64,000 nucleotides of DNA from CAINVV01 sp963663675 (GTDB taxonomy: Bacteria; Bacteroidota; Bacteroidia; Bacteroidales; Prolixibacteraceae), in assembly GCA_963663675.1 (NCBI GenBank), contig OY760498.1, positions 124,001-188,000 of the forward strand, written 5' to 3'. The notes under the pieces were generated by a model, which was not told where the DNA came from, did not search any database, and saw only the letters and a list, made by a program, of their open reading frames with translations. This document shows positions 25,427-35,426 of this stretch, one piece after another (the first letter of the stretch is position 1; each line of letters opens with the position of its first letter). The position numbers were made by a program, and so were the translations under genes.

Positions 25427-26539
25427 ATGTTCCATACCATCATCACCCTTGTTTATGTTATCCCCAATATTTACCTGTTTCTCCGTATCGGTAAACTGTT
25501 TATTAACAAAGAGTACCGGTTTATCTATGCTTTGATTTACCTTTTTATCGCATTGTTCTTCCCTCTTATTACTTTGTTATCGGGAAGTGAGCCCGGTTAC
25601 CTGTTCAGTGTACTTTCAAATGTATCAGGTTATATATTACCATTTTACCTTTACCTGTTCCTGTTCGTGCTGCTCTTTGATATATTGCTTTTGGTCAACC
25701 TGGTTGCCGGAATAGTACCCCGGGAGAAGATGCAAACGACACGATTCAAGACAGCCGGCTTTGCTTCAGTTTTAATCTGTTCACTCATCGTGGTGATTGC
25801 AGGAGCCATCAATTTCAATACCATCAGGGTTTCTGAATACCAAATTGATATTCCCCGGAAATCGTCAAAAATAGATCATCTTAAAGTTGCCTTTGTCTCG
25901 GACTTTCACCTGAGCGAGAATACAGATATTGGCTTTGTTGAACGATATGTAAAAGAAATCAATGCATTAAAGCCTGATCTGATGCTTTATGGCGGAGACA
26001 TTGTAGAAGGTCACAAGGAGGATAAAAATATGGCCAGGTATGAGAAAGTTCTCAGCGGGATCAAGGCAAAATATGGCGTTTATGCTGTTCTTGGCAATCA
26101 TGAATATTATAGCGGTCAAGACAAAGGCCGTTTTTTTGAGCATTCAGGCATGAAGCTTTTGTGTGATTCGATTGTGGTGATCGATCATGCCATCAATCTT
26201 GTCGGTCGGTACGACAGCCATTTCAACAGAAGGGAACCCATTGATGTACTGATGAAATCCGTCAACGATTCGTTGCCGGTATTCTTGATGGATCATCGCC
26301 CCACAGAAACAGAGCAGGTAAGCAAATCCATCGTTGATGTTCAGTATTCCGGTCACACCCATGACGGACAGATGTTTCCTATTAACCTGATTTTGAGGAG
26401 TATGTATCCGATTGTCTGGGGGTACAAGAAAATCGGACACACTCATTTCTTTGTTTCCAGCGGAATCAGGTTGTGGGGACCACCGGTACGAACGGTCGGG
26501 AAGTCGGAGATCATGGTGGTGACGGTCAATCTGAGGTGA
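25427..26539 (+). CDS. Metallophosphoesterase with N-terminal membrane domain
   Basis: I chose ATG 25427 because MFHTIITLVYVIPNIYLFLRIG gives the usual start straight into the first helix; an ATG at 25355 would add 24 residues. About four membrane helices cover the first 150 residues. The calcineurin-like motifs follow: VAFVSDFHLSE, LMLYGGDIVEG, AVLGNHEYYSG, LMDHRP and YSGHTHDGQMFP. This is the YkuE/YaeI-like group, some of which act on lipid substrates such as UDP-diacylglucosamine. It is the only + strand gene in the 9.5-64 kb stretch and ends 21 bp from the convergent GH116 gene. It is probably unrelated to glycan use. Confidence 0.88.
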   Translation: MFHTIITLVYVIPNIYLFLRIGKLFINKEYRFIYALIYLFIALFFPLITLLSGSEPGYLFSVLSNVSGYILPFYLYLFLFVLLFDILLLVNLVAGIVPREKMQTTRFKTAGFASVLICSLIVVIAGAINFNTIRVSEYQIDIPRKSSKIDHLKVAFVSDFHLSENTDIGFVERYVKEINALKPDLMLYGGDIVEGHKEDKNMARYEKVLSGIKAKYGVYAVLGNHEYYSGQDKGRFFEHSGMKLLCDSIVVIDHAINLVGRYDSHFNRREPIDVLMKSVNDSLPVFLMDHRPTETEQVSKSIVDVQYSGHTHDGQMFPINLILRSMYPIVWGYKKIGHTHFFVSSGIRLWGPPVRTVGKSEIMVVTVNLR

Positions 26540-26738
26540 ACTCAAAGGTATTTCAGTTAATTAATCAATTGTCAGCAGTTGTTCCTGTCCTGAAACCAGA
26601 GTTTTTTTGACATCGAGATGTCCGAATACCATTTTTATAAAAGGTTTCCCGTCTTTCAGTCCGACATTTCCGAATCCTGTTTCTGTTGAGATGAAACCTG
26701 TAAAGTCCCCGATTTTCGAGTCGACGAACAAAATATGG

Positions 26739-26960
26739 TCAACAGCATCAAAGCGGACTCCTGTCAGACCCTGCAACAGGCCATAGCTTGACATGGCGCG
26801 TGCATACCAGTGGCCACATTCGTATTCATCGAACGGGTTGCGGATTCTTCCGTCGTACCTTTCCCTGCAGGTTCTTACGATGTCGAGCCCTTTGCCTGCT
26901 TCACCCATGAGCATCAGGTGAGATGCCACCTGGTATTCGATTCCAGTCCATACTTCGTTG
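26739..26960. repeat. Direct repeat copy A, 222 bp
   Basis: Identical, as far as I can read, to 26965-27186 with a 4-bp spacer (TTTC). It encodes the 3' part of the GH116 gene, from EVWTGIEYQVASHL to LTGVRFDAV on the minus strand. Confidence 0.95.
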
Positions 26961-26964
26961 TTTC

Positions 26965-27186
26965 TCAACAGCATCAAAGCGGACTCCTGTCAGACCCTGC
27001 AACAGGCCATAGCTTGACATGGCGCGTGCATACCAGTGGCCACATTCGTATTCATCGAACGGGTTGCGGATTCTTCCGTCGTACCTTTCCCTGCAGGTTC
27101 TTACGATGTCGAGCCCTTTGCCTGCTTCACCCATGAGCATCAGGTGAGATGCCACCTGGTATTCGATTCCAGTCCATACTTCGTTG
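26965..27186. repeat. Direct repeat copy B, 222 bp
   Basis: Second copy of the tandem duplication in the GH116 gene. This copy is joined in frame to the body of the gene; copy A is joined to the original 3' end. Confidence 0.95.
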
Positions 27187-29388
27187 CTGTAAACAAAGGG
27201 CAGGGATAATTTTCCACCCTTTGGCCAGCTGCACAACAGGAGACCGCCTTCATGCCCCAGGGCATAGGTAGGCCGTTGAGGATTCGCATGATTGGAAAGA
27301 TCATGCTTCAGGTTGTACTTATAGACTGAATATAAATGACTTATTATCATTGCAGTATCTATAGGATTCTCCATTCCGCAAACGCGTGCCATCCAGAAAC
27401 CAAGTACTCCGTCTGAGAGACATCCATTTCCGTACTGATATTTTGGTCCCTCAATTTGCAATAGATTTTTAGCCTCCTCCGAATAATTTGAGTTCCACAT
27501 GTTTTTGGATGCTTCAACCGGATTTGGTGCGTTCAGTCCTTCCCAGCGTATTTTCTGGTAAAAGTATTCTCCGTTAAAGAGGCTGTCCTGCATGTATTTC
27601 CGTCCTTTTTCTGAAAGCTTTTTGTATTTTGTTACGTCTTCACCCAGGAATTCACCCATATTTGTAACAGACAGTAGGGCGCCGAGATAAAAACTGCTGC
27701 ACATACCGTCAGGACCCCAGAATTCGATGTCATAGGTATTGTGATGAGGTTCCTCAAGCACTCCCCTGTGCCGCGGGTCCCAGGTCCTGATGCAATAATC
27801 CATGCTGGCTTTGACTTTTGGAAAGAGATCTTTCATCCATTGGGTGTCTCCGCTGATTCTCCATTCCCTGTATACTTTCATCATCCCGCCTAGCTGACCG
27901 TCGGCTGCGGCATGAAAGTCATGAACTTTGGGCCGGATGGGTAGTGCCGACCTGAATGCCTGGTGCCCTTCCGCATTCTGACTTACCTCAAATTCTGTCT
28001 GTCGCAACGATCTTTCCAGGGATGGGAACAAATTCGGAATGGCCTGTGCATAATTCCAGACATGCGTACAGGATCCTTCACAGCAGCCCGATTTATCACT
28101 GCAGCCTTCCCATGCCCACAATTTTCCATCCCTCTGACGCAGGACGGTCGGAGATTTCAGGATGGTCAGGTTGGCAGCTACTGCTTCAATGACCTCAGGC
28201 GGGAGGGTCATCCCGTAAAAAGCATCTGTAAATAACTTCGTTTTGCGCTTCAGTTCATCGTAATTGTTGTTCCAGTAATTGGCTGCTTCCTGAATGTTCC
28301 TGAACTTTCCGGAGTACCAGGGCTGGTACCAGGGTGAAGCACAACAACCAGAGGCCGGATCACATTTGACTGAGTCTTTTCCCAGGCGGATGTTGGATTC
28401 GGGAACGTACCATGCCAACATGACATGGATTGTCTTTGACTCGCCGGGAGCCAGTTTCACCGGAACAAACAGGGAGGCGCCGGGTGAGTTTTTGGGCTGT
28501 GGAGCTCTACAGGCCGTACCGGATTCTTCCACCTTCTTCCAGGCCATTGTAAGGGGATCCCACCATCCGCCCCTGAACCAGCAATGATCGACCACCGTAG
28601 AAGGTTGATCCGTGAAAATGGCAAAATCTCCCTGGCTCTGAGGATCTTTGGCCGCTGCATTTTGCTTCAGGACAAATCCGTTTTGTATCCCGGCAATAGA
28701 GTTTTCACCGGTACCGGCTTTCATGAAATTAACTGAATGATAAGAAAATACAGATTCTATAGTTGTTGAACCCGTATTTTTCAAGGAAAATTCCAACCCG
28801 CCAAAGGGAAGGCTTGAATTGTCAGGATCGCCTGGAATGAAAGGGCTCCAACCCGAAATATATACCTCTACCGGAATGTCAGGATCTGTCAGATGAATAG
28901 CTGCGAAAGGGAAACGTGCAGTAAATGAGGCGCTATCAAAACGTGGCAGACCGTAGGAAGTCCGTTCACCCCCATTGGCTGTATTCGGCTGGCCAAAATA
29001 TTTCCAGGAAGGAACAGGACCTTCCAGGATTTTGTTGCCATTTTCTATTCCTTTGACGGATATCGCTGCAAACATCAAGGGTTCATTGAATACGTCCGGA
29101 CTGTTGCGTACCGAAACATGAGAGATGGCGCCGGTTCCTTCCAGGCATATCATCCCGGCCCCGATGCCTCCGATCGGAAAGGCAATTCTGTTGAGATACT
29201 CTCCCCGGTAGGGCTCATTAAATCCTCTCTTTACTTCCGGTCCGGCCTGTTTCACCTGACCGACAACCGGAAGGATAGCTGCAGCTATTAAAGTGAACAA
29301 AATCATGAATGGTAAAATCCTGTTTATCATGATGTCTTGATTTAATGGTTTCTTTTCAGTGCAAAAGCCTTATAATAAGATAGATAAG

Positions 29389-31671
29389 TTATTTCGCGGG
29401 CCCCATTTTCAGGGTAAGCGTCCCTCCTTTCACCAGTTCCCGGTGGTTCAGGCTTGGTTCAGCGATGGGTTTTCCGTTAAAATCAGCAGATAAGATGTAC
29501 CTGTTTTTATCATTGTTATCTATGGTCTTTATTGTCAGAGACTTACCCGGATAATACTTTTGATTGAGCCGGATGGTTATTTTATCGAAGAGCGGACTTC
29601 CAATCTGGTATTGCGGATTGGCTTCTGTACCTCCTGTCATCTGGAACAGTCCGATCTTGTACAAGACTGCAAGGGTACCCATAAGTCCCTGGTCCTCATC
29701 TCCATTGTAGCCTTTTGCGGGGGAAACTCCGCTGAAAGCAGTATTGACAACTTCGCGTGACCAATATTGTGTAAGGGAGGGTTTTCCAAGCATCGTGAAT
29801 ACAAAAGCGGTCTGAATGGAGGGTTCATTTCCATAATTGATTGGTATCCGGCTGTATTCGGGATGCTCTTCCTGGCTGTGTGAGTTACCTGAAGTAAAGC
29901 CCAGCTTCTGTGCCTCTTTGAAAGATTTTTCCAGTTTTTTGATGGCGGCATCATTTCCTCCCATCAGTTTTGCCAGTCCGGGCAAATCCTGGGGTACGAA
30001 CCAGGTGGCCTGAGCACTGTTAGATTCGATAAAACCATGGTTGACCTGGTACGGATCAAACGGTGCATACCATTTTCCGTTCACATCTTTTGGCCGGATC
30101 CACCCGGTTTCTGGATCGTAAAGGTTTTGATAATTATTCGAACGTTTGACAAAATAGTTAAAATCGTCGGTATGCCCCAGTGCTTTGGCCATTTGAGCCA
30201 AAGTCCAGTCCTGGTAAGCATATTCGAGTGTCATGCCAGCACCGTCCTGGTGAAAACCAAATTTGCCGTCAGGCATTGGAAACGGAACATATCCTTTTTC
30301 TATGTAATATTTGAGTCCGCCGCCAAGGGAGGTATTGTGCTCGTATCCGGCTCTTGACATGATGCCTCCGGGCATATGATTTTTCCTGAGTGCCTGGTAA
30401 ATCTCCTCAGCGTTACTCTTTATTATCCCTTTCTGGTAAGCACTTACAACAAACGGAGTAGTAGAGGCGCCTACCATGACATACGTATAATTTCCACCTG
30501 CCGGACCTCTCGGTATTAGCCCGCCGTCGTGGTAATACTGCATCATGGAGTGGACAAACTCTTCGGCTATTTCGGGGTAGACCAGTATCCACAAGGTATT
30601 CAGTGTCCACTGGGCACCCCAGAATGCATCAAAATTGTATTGGTTGAACTGCGGCCTTCCGTTTTTGTCGAGTGGTATCTGTTTTACCAGGAATTTGCTT
30701 CCTGTATTGTCGGGATAAGCACCATTGGAGTCACTGATCGTCCTGCGGCCCAGGAGCGAATGGTAAAGATCGGTGTAGAATCGTTGCTGTTGTTCCAATG
30801 TACCACCTTCAATCCGGATCCTGGATAGCATCTGGTTCCATTCATCCTGTGATTCTTTGACAGTCCTGTCAAAATCCCAGTGGGGCAGTTCGCTTTTTAA
30901 ATTGATACCTGCATTTTCCTCAGAAGTATAGGAAAGGGCTGCTTTCATGAGCAGTTGCCTGCCGGCAGGCAAATCAAATGTGACCAGGTAATTTCCTGTT
31001 TTTGAATCTTTTTCGACGTTTTTAATGTCCGAGTTAAAATTAATCTCGAAAAAAACGTTGAAATCTTTGGGTCTCCGCCGGGTGGGAGCATTGACAAAGC
31101 TGCCTTTCAGGCTGCGTGCGCCGGATTTTTGCAAAGTACCCTCCTTGTTGATGCAGGGGCCAAGTTCTCCGTTGAGGTAAATTATGACTCCGGGATTTGA
31201 TTTTTCCGGGAAAAGATAGCGGTGAAACCCGACCCTTGATGTAGAAGTCAGTTCTGCCTTTACCGAATACCTGTCAAGAAATACAGAGTGGTAACCGGGC
31301 TTGACAGATTCGGTTGCATGGGAAAATTTCGAATAATAGTCGGTGAACAAGGCAGACTTGTTTTTCTCATCAACGGTGACAGGCATGACCGAGAGTCCGG
31401 AGATCTGCCATTCGTGAAGATGAGTGAATCCCCTGATTGTGTCTACTTCGTAGTGGTAGCCGCTGCCCCAGTCACCTTTGATTTTGGTATCCGGGCTCAG
31501 GTTGACCATCCCGAAAGGACGGGAAGCGGACGAAAAGAATATCCAGCGTGAATTCTGGCTGTCGAGCAGGGGATAGACCAGGTCAACCGGCCTGGTTGTA
31601 TTCTGCGAAGCAACCGGAAATGCTGTTGTCAACAATAATGCAAATCCGAAGAAACAATTTATAATTCTCAT
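29389..31671 (-). CDS. GH92-family enzyme, divergent
   Basis: The protein has 760 residues with a signal peptide ending VASQ. The N-terminal beta-sandwich has SRPFGMVNLSPDT and GSGYHYEVDTIRGFTHLHEW. The catalytic toroid holds YGNEPSIQTAFVF and YNGDEDQGLMGTLAVLY, which keep the Glu of the NEP motif and the acidic G-D-E-D of GH92 alpha-mannosidases. The segment after the acidic pair, normally GQMSAW, reads QGLMGTL here, and the usual THLSGTG loop is replaced, so the substrate may not be alpha-mannose. A canonical GH92 lies at 52265-54550. It starts 30 bases after the upstream sulfatase gene and so is co-transcribed with it. Confidence 0.88.
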   Translation of the reverse strand: MRIINCFFGFALLLTTAFPVASQNTTRPVDLVYPLLDSQNSRWIFFSSASRPFGMVNLSPDTKIKGDWGSGYHYEVDTIRGFTHLHEWQISGLSVMPVTVDEKNKSALFTDYYSKFSHATESVKPGYHSVFLDRYSVKAELTSTSRVGFHRYLFPEKSNPGVIIYLNGELGPCINKEGTLQKSGARSLKGSFVNAPTRRRPKDFNVFFEINFNSDIKNVEKDSKTGNYLVTFDLPAGRQLLMKAALSYTSEENAGINLKSELPHWDFDRTVKESQDEWNQMLSRIRIEGGTLEQQQRFYTDLYHSLLGRRTISDSNGAYPDNTGSKFLVKQIPLDKNGRPQFNQYNFDAFWGAQWTLNTLWILVYPEIAEEFVHSMMQYYHDGGLIPRGPAGGNYTYVMVGASTTPFVVSAYQKGIIKSNAEEIYQALRKNHMPGGIMSRAGYEHNTSLGGGLKYYIEKGYVPFPMPDGKFGFHQDGAGMTLEYAYQDWTLAQMAKALGHTDDFNYFVKRSNNYQNLYDPETGWIRPKDVNGKWYAPFDPYQVNHGFIESNSAQATWFVPQDLPGLAKLMGGNDAAIKKLEKSFKEAQKLGFTSGNSHSQEEHPEYSRIPINYGNEPSIQTAFVFTMLGKPSLTQYWSREVVNTAFSGVSPAKGYNGDEDQGLMGTLAVLYKIGLFQMTGGTEANPQYQIGSPLFDKITIRLNQKYYPGKSLTIKTIDNNDKNRYILSADFNGKPIAEPSLNHRELVKGGTLTLKMGPAK

Positions 31672-31701
31672 ATACTGATTATTATGATATTGTATTGTTT
31701 T

Positions 31702-33231
31702 TTAATAACGGCTCCGTCCCGTTTCCTGGTATTTTTTAAGGATATCGCTCAGTTCCTTCACTTTTTCAGGAAACTCTGACCATACATTTTTGGTTTCGGC
31801 AATATCTACTTTGAGATTATAGAGCTGGCCGGCTGCTTCACCAGGCTTCGGCTGAACCACTTCGGGTTTGGAAAAGCCGCCGGATCCCAATCCCAGGATC
31901 AGTTTCCATTCTCCTTTCCGAACGACAAATACTCCCCTGGCAGAGTGTTGGATCAAGGCTTCAGGACCAACGTAATCCTGGTTTTTCCCAAGAAGCAGGG
32001 GAAGTAGGCTGAAACTGTCTTCCCCTTCATTTTCAGCCAATTTCTTATTTGTGATATCCGAGCAGGTAGCCAGAAAACCGGTCAGATTGACAGCCTGATC
32101 ACAAACACTGCCGGCCTTTATTTTTTGGGGCCACCTGACGATAAACGGAATCCTGTGACCGCCTTCGAAAGCATCCGCTTTCATTCCGCGGTAGATGTAA
32201 GCTGCATGATGGTTAAACCTGTCGATGAACTCAGTATGCCAGAAAGGTCCATTGTCGCTGGCAAATAAAATTATGGTGTTATTCTCGAGTCCCATATCCT
32301 TGACAGCCAGCAGAAGTTTCCCCACTTCCGCATCCACCATATTCACGAAATCGCCGTATTCACCTGCCTGTGAACTCCCTCTGAATTCTTTTGATGGCAG
32401 CCAGGGAGTGTGGGGTGATGGAAACGGGAGATAGAGGAAAAATGGTTTTTTGGAGACGGACTGTTTTTTGATAAATGAAATGGCTTTGTTGGTGAATGTT
32501 GGGGTAACCTGCTCAAATTCAAATCCTTTAGCCATAAAACCAGGTCGCCAGAAAGCACCGCTGGTTCCGTTGGCCGGATTGTTGCCGGGAGTCTGTTCTG
32601 TCATTGGAGAGGATAGTTTGTCGTTTTCCAGGAAACAGTAGGGAGGCATATCAAGAGATGCCGGAAGGACAAATGAATAATCAAAACCGTGGTTACGCGG
32701 TCCGTCCGTTGGTGGTACAGTGAAATCCAGCGTAGCCGGATCAACGTTTTCAATTCCGTTTGAATTCTTGTCGGCCTGTTTTTTTGGCCCGTTAGCAGCA
32801 TCTTTGTTTTGAACCCAGTTGAGGCCAAGATGCCATTTCCCAACAACACCTGTAGTATAACCCCTGGTTTTAAGGAAAGAGGCGACCGTTGTCCTGTCCT
32901 TTTCGATGAGTGCCTTGCTGTAACCGCTGAGTACGCCTGATTTCATAGATGTTCTCCAGCTGTATCTACCGGTCAGGAGTCCATACCTGGAAGGCGTACA
33001 AACGGCTGAGGTGGAATGTGCATCCGTGAAACGTATGCCTTGTGATGCCAGGCGGTCAATGTTCGGAGTGCTTGTCCTGGACTGCGGATTGTAGGCAGTG
33101 ACATCGCCATACCCCAGATCATCAGTCAATATGTAGATGATGTTTGGCAGTTTCTCTGTGCTTTTACCCTGGCTGAACGCCAGTAATGGAGTTGAAATCA
33201 TCATCAACAGAAAAGGGTTTGGAGTCTTCAT
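31702..33231 (-). CDS. Sulfatase, S1 family, Cys-type
   Basis: The protein has 509 residues with a signal peptide to about 21. NIIYILTDDLGYGDVTAYN is the first metal site, AVCTPSRYGLLTGRY the maturation motif (Cys78 to formylglycine), and LFASDNGPFWHTEF lies near the second metal site. It differs from the sulfatase at 23783-25207 in motif context (CTPSR against CAPSR) and length, so the two probably remove sulfate from different positions. It sits 20 bp after the 724-residue unclassified protein and 30 bp before GH92, inside a long operon that starts near 45381. Confidence 0.93.
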   Translation of the reverse strand: MKTPNPFLLMMISTPLLAFSQGKSTEKLPNIIYILTDDLGYGDVTAYNPQSRTSTPNIDRLASQGIRFTDAHSTSAVCTPSRYGLLTGRYSWRTSMKSGVLSGYSKALIEKDRTTVASFLKTRGYTTGVVGKWHLGLNWVQNKDAANGPKKQADKNSNGIENVDPATLDFTVPPTDGPRNHGFDYSFVLPASLDMPPYCFLENDKLSSPMTEQTPGNNPANGTSGAFWRPGFMAKGFEFEQVTPTFTNKAISFIKKQSVSKKPFFLYLPFPSPHTPWLPSKEFRGSSQAGEYGDFVNMVDAEVGKLLLAVKDMGLENNTIILFASDNGPFWHTEFIDRFNHHAAYIYRGMKADAFEGGHRIPFIVRWPQKIKAGSVCDQAVNLTGFLATCSDITNKKLAENEGEDSFSLLPLLLGKNQDYVGPEALIQHSARGVFVVRKGEWKLILGLGSGGFSKPEVVQPKPGEAAGQLYNLKVDIAETKNVWSEFPEKVKELSDILKKYQETGRSRY

Positions 33232-33251
33232 TTAATATAAAATATTAATTA

Positions 33252-35426
33252 TCAATTATTTAAATTGTTTGTGATCAACTTGTTTGTTCCTTCCGGATCA
33301 GCAATGGTTACCAGGTATTCATTGTTCTTGTTTTCCATGAAAATGTCAGCAGGATGTTCCAGTTTCAAAATTGTCATACCATTCTTTTTAAGCACTTTAA
33401 ACCCTGAACAGGCAAATTTTTCCAGTCCATTGTGCGTATTGGCAGAAATGGCTGCAAATCCCACATATTCTCCAGTGTAAACATCGTGATTTATAGTTAT
33501 TTTAAATGTCTTTGAATTTTTATTTCTGAGTGATTTAATATCTGTAAAGACAAATGAACCATCCTCATTTTTGCATCCGCCTGAAATAGCATTTTTGCTG
33601 ATACCTAAATTGGGAATTTTTCCGACAGAAAATTCCTGTGAGACAGATTTTCTGCAGATATTTTTTATCCTTTCTGAAATGTTATTTCCGTTAAAATCTT
33701 GATTGGCAGCACCTTCGATCATTAATTTACCACCATTGCCTACATAATTCTCCAAAAATTCCAGGGTTGTTTCCTTTGAATATTCGGGGTATAAAAAGAT
33801 AATTGCATCGAAGGTGTGGCCATTCAATACCGGTTTGTGGTTAGTGTCAAGTATTAATTTTCCGCTGGTAATCAAATCTGTCGGAACAAGGGCGTTTAAA
33901 TACCCGGCTTTCAGAATTTTAAGAGTTTTCTCTTCAACTTTTAATCTGTCGTTGATGTCATAACGGCCTCTTTCCGACTTGTTCGGGTACCAGTCCTGAA
34001 GGGCTTCGTTGCCAAATATCACCAATAATTTTATTTCGGGCAAGGAGGGATTAAACCTGTTCATCAGGCGTGCGCAATTCTCGACCGGATTGAGAGCTGC
34101 GACCGCCTCCGGCATTCCGAGGCCCATCCCCCATTGCCTGTCATTGAAGGCATGGTAAAAGGTACGTATTCCGTAACGCAGATCAGTCAGGGCCTTCTCT
34201 GAAAAGCGTTTTATGTTGCTGTCATAGTACATGTTATACATCGCTTTCGCAGGATATGACATGGCAATTCCCATTTGGGTTGGCAATGGAGTATGCTCGT
34301 CTGTAAAGCCGTATTCCCGTGGAATCGACCACCATTTTAGTCCGGTTGCCCAGATTTCATCATTGATCAGTGCGTTGTGAAAGGTATTGTGTGCCGCAAT
34401 AAAGCAGTTTGGACCGTACGTTTCCTTTGCCTTACTGAACATGGCTTCTTCTACGTGCATGGGGCCTTCCCTCATCAGGTCCATGTATGCATTTATGGCT
34501 TTTCCCCTGACTTCAGGACGACCTGAAGGAGCATAACGCATGTTGAAAAGGGTTATTTCTGCCTTATCACCGGTTTTGGTTTCCAGTTCCCTGGCAAAGT
34601 CATGAGAGCACATCCGCAGCCTGAAATTGCCGCATTTGAACTTCATTTTCCAGGGTGGGATAATTTTGTAATTGCCATATTCGTCCAACATGACCCCATC
34701 GAAAGGGATGTCAGCGTAAGGCGCTATAAATCCGGCAGTTCCATAAACAGCCTCCGGGCTGAAATTGCTGATACCCCGGTAATAAAAACCCGCCATGACG
34801 TATGCGGAGTATCCGCTGTAACTCTTTCCTGCCCTGACATTGACACGTATGGTTTCACCTGAAACAGAAGAATCATAATCTGAAATCTCTTTCAGTGTTT
34901 CAGGATTGTAAAATCCGTTGGCTGTTTTTTTGAAAATGAATACTTTGAACACCTCTTTTTTGTAGGATGAGCGGGAACGGACAAATTTTGCATCGAGCGT
35001 ACAGGAGCCTTCGCCAGAATGGTTAAGTTTTACCTCTTCCTCCGCAATAAAACGCTCAGTGGCCCGTTCCGGCAGATTGCTGGTCCCGACCTGCGTCCGG
35101 AAACCGATTTTAATATTCTGTTTGTGTGCCTGTGAAACAATATTCTCCAGAACAGGGTGCATCTTCTCAACATTCCCAAAACTGGGTCCGTTGCGTGCAT
35201 CAAGAAATATGAAATCGAAAGGGCTGGTACTTATCATCTTGTCCAGATCCTTCATGTACTGACCATTTTCCAGTATTTCAGGAGTTAAAAACCAATATGC
35301 TACCTGAGGATGGTTGGTATTTTTAAATTCATGGATGTAGACGACTTTTGTATTTTTTTGAGAGAATACTAACGAGGGAAGCGAAATAAATAGAAATACA
35401 ATAGAAATAGGAAGGAAATTGTTCAT
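33252..35426 (-). CDS. Unclassified exported TIM-barrel-like protein (paralogue of 60109-62274)
   Basis: The protein has 724 residues with a signal peptide ending VFSQ. I do not recognise a named family. The first part (VAYWFLTPEILENGQYMKDL, DFIFLDARNG, MHPVLENIVSQAHKQNIKI) reads like the start of a (beta/alpha)8 barrel, faintly like the GH106-type enzyme at 37956. A strand-rich insert covers about 130-220, then the conserved FDGVMLDEYGN (Asp248-Glu249) and INDEIWATGLKWWSIPREYG. The C-terminal third has a GATase/trimerisation-like segment (HTFDAIIFLYPEYSKETT, NGGKLMIEGAANQDF). The paralogue shares all these blocks. A glycosidase role is inferred. Its ATG overlaps the stop of the upstream gene (ATGA). 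Confidence 0.7.
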   Translation of the reverse strand: MNNFLPISIVFLFISLPSLVFSQKNTKVVYIHEFKNTNHPQVAYWFLTPEILENGQYMKDLDKMISTSPFDFIFLDARNGPSFGNVEKMHPVLENIVSQAHKQNIKIGFRTQVGTSNLPERATERFIAEEEVKLNHSGEGSCTLDAKFVRSRSSYKKEVFKVFIFKKTANGFYNPETLKEISDYDSSVSGETIRVNVRAGKSYSGYSAYVMAGFYYRGISNFSPEAVYGTAGFIAPYADIPFDGVMLDEYGNYKIIPPWKMKFKCGNFRLRMCSHDFARELETKTGDKAEITLFNMRYAPSGRPEVRGKAINAYMDLMREGPMHVEEAMFSKAKETYGPNCFIAAHNTFHNALINDEIWATGLKWWSIPREYGFTDEHTPLPTQMGIAMSYPAKAMYNMYYDSNIKRFSEKALTDLRYGIRTFYHAFNDRQWGMGLGMPEAVAALNPVENCARLMNRFNPSLPEIKLLVIFGNEALQDWYPNKSERGRYDINDRLKVEEKTLKILKAGYLNALVPTDLITSGKLILDTNHKPVLNGHTFDAIIFLYPEYSKETTLEFLENYVGNGGKLMIEGAANQDFNGNNISERIKNICRKSVSQEFSVGKIPNLGISKNAISGGCKNEDGSFVFTDIKSLRNKNSKTFKITINHDVYTGEYVGFAAISANTHNGLEKFACSGFKVLKKNGMTILKLEHPADIFMENKNNEYLVTIADPEGTNKLITNNLNN

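Larger units (their letters stand above)
26561..29330 (-). pseudogene. GH116 glycoside hydrolase disrupted by an internal 222-bp duplication
   Basis: The gene starts at 29330 with a signal peptide (ending VVGQ). It has the GH116 N-terminal domain (IAFPIGGIGAGMICLEGTG, ISGWSPFIPGDPDNSSLP) and the catalytic toroid (GSCTHVWNYAQAIPNLFPSL, HNTYDIEFWGPDGMC, LSDGVLGFWMARVCG). Near the 3' end a 222-bp segment is repeated after a 4-bp spacer, adding 226 bp and shifting the frame; reading stops at 26901 with a foreign tail after FDAV. The original C-terminus is intact in another frame down to 26561. Removing one copy plus the spacer restores an 847-residue ORF. GH116 includes beta-glucosidases, beta-xylosidases and glucosylceramidases. 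The catalytic domain may still be largely present in the 809-residue product. Confidence 0.85.

Noticed and set aside
26561..26977. Separate small gene of 138 codons
   Set aside because: It is the displaced 3' end of the GH116 gene plus one copy of the duplication, not an independent gene.
30955..30972. Perfect 18-bp palindrome TTGCCTGCCGGCAGGCAA
   Set aside because: It lies inside the GH92 coding sequence in the middle of an intact ORF and has no partner elsewhere that I noticed, so it is probably a chance result of codon choice.
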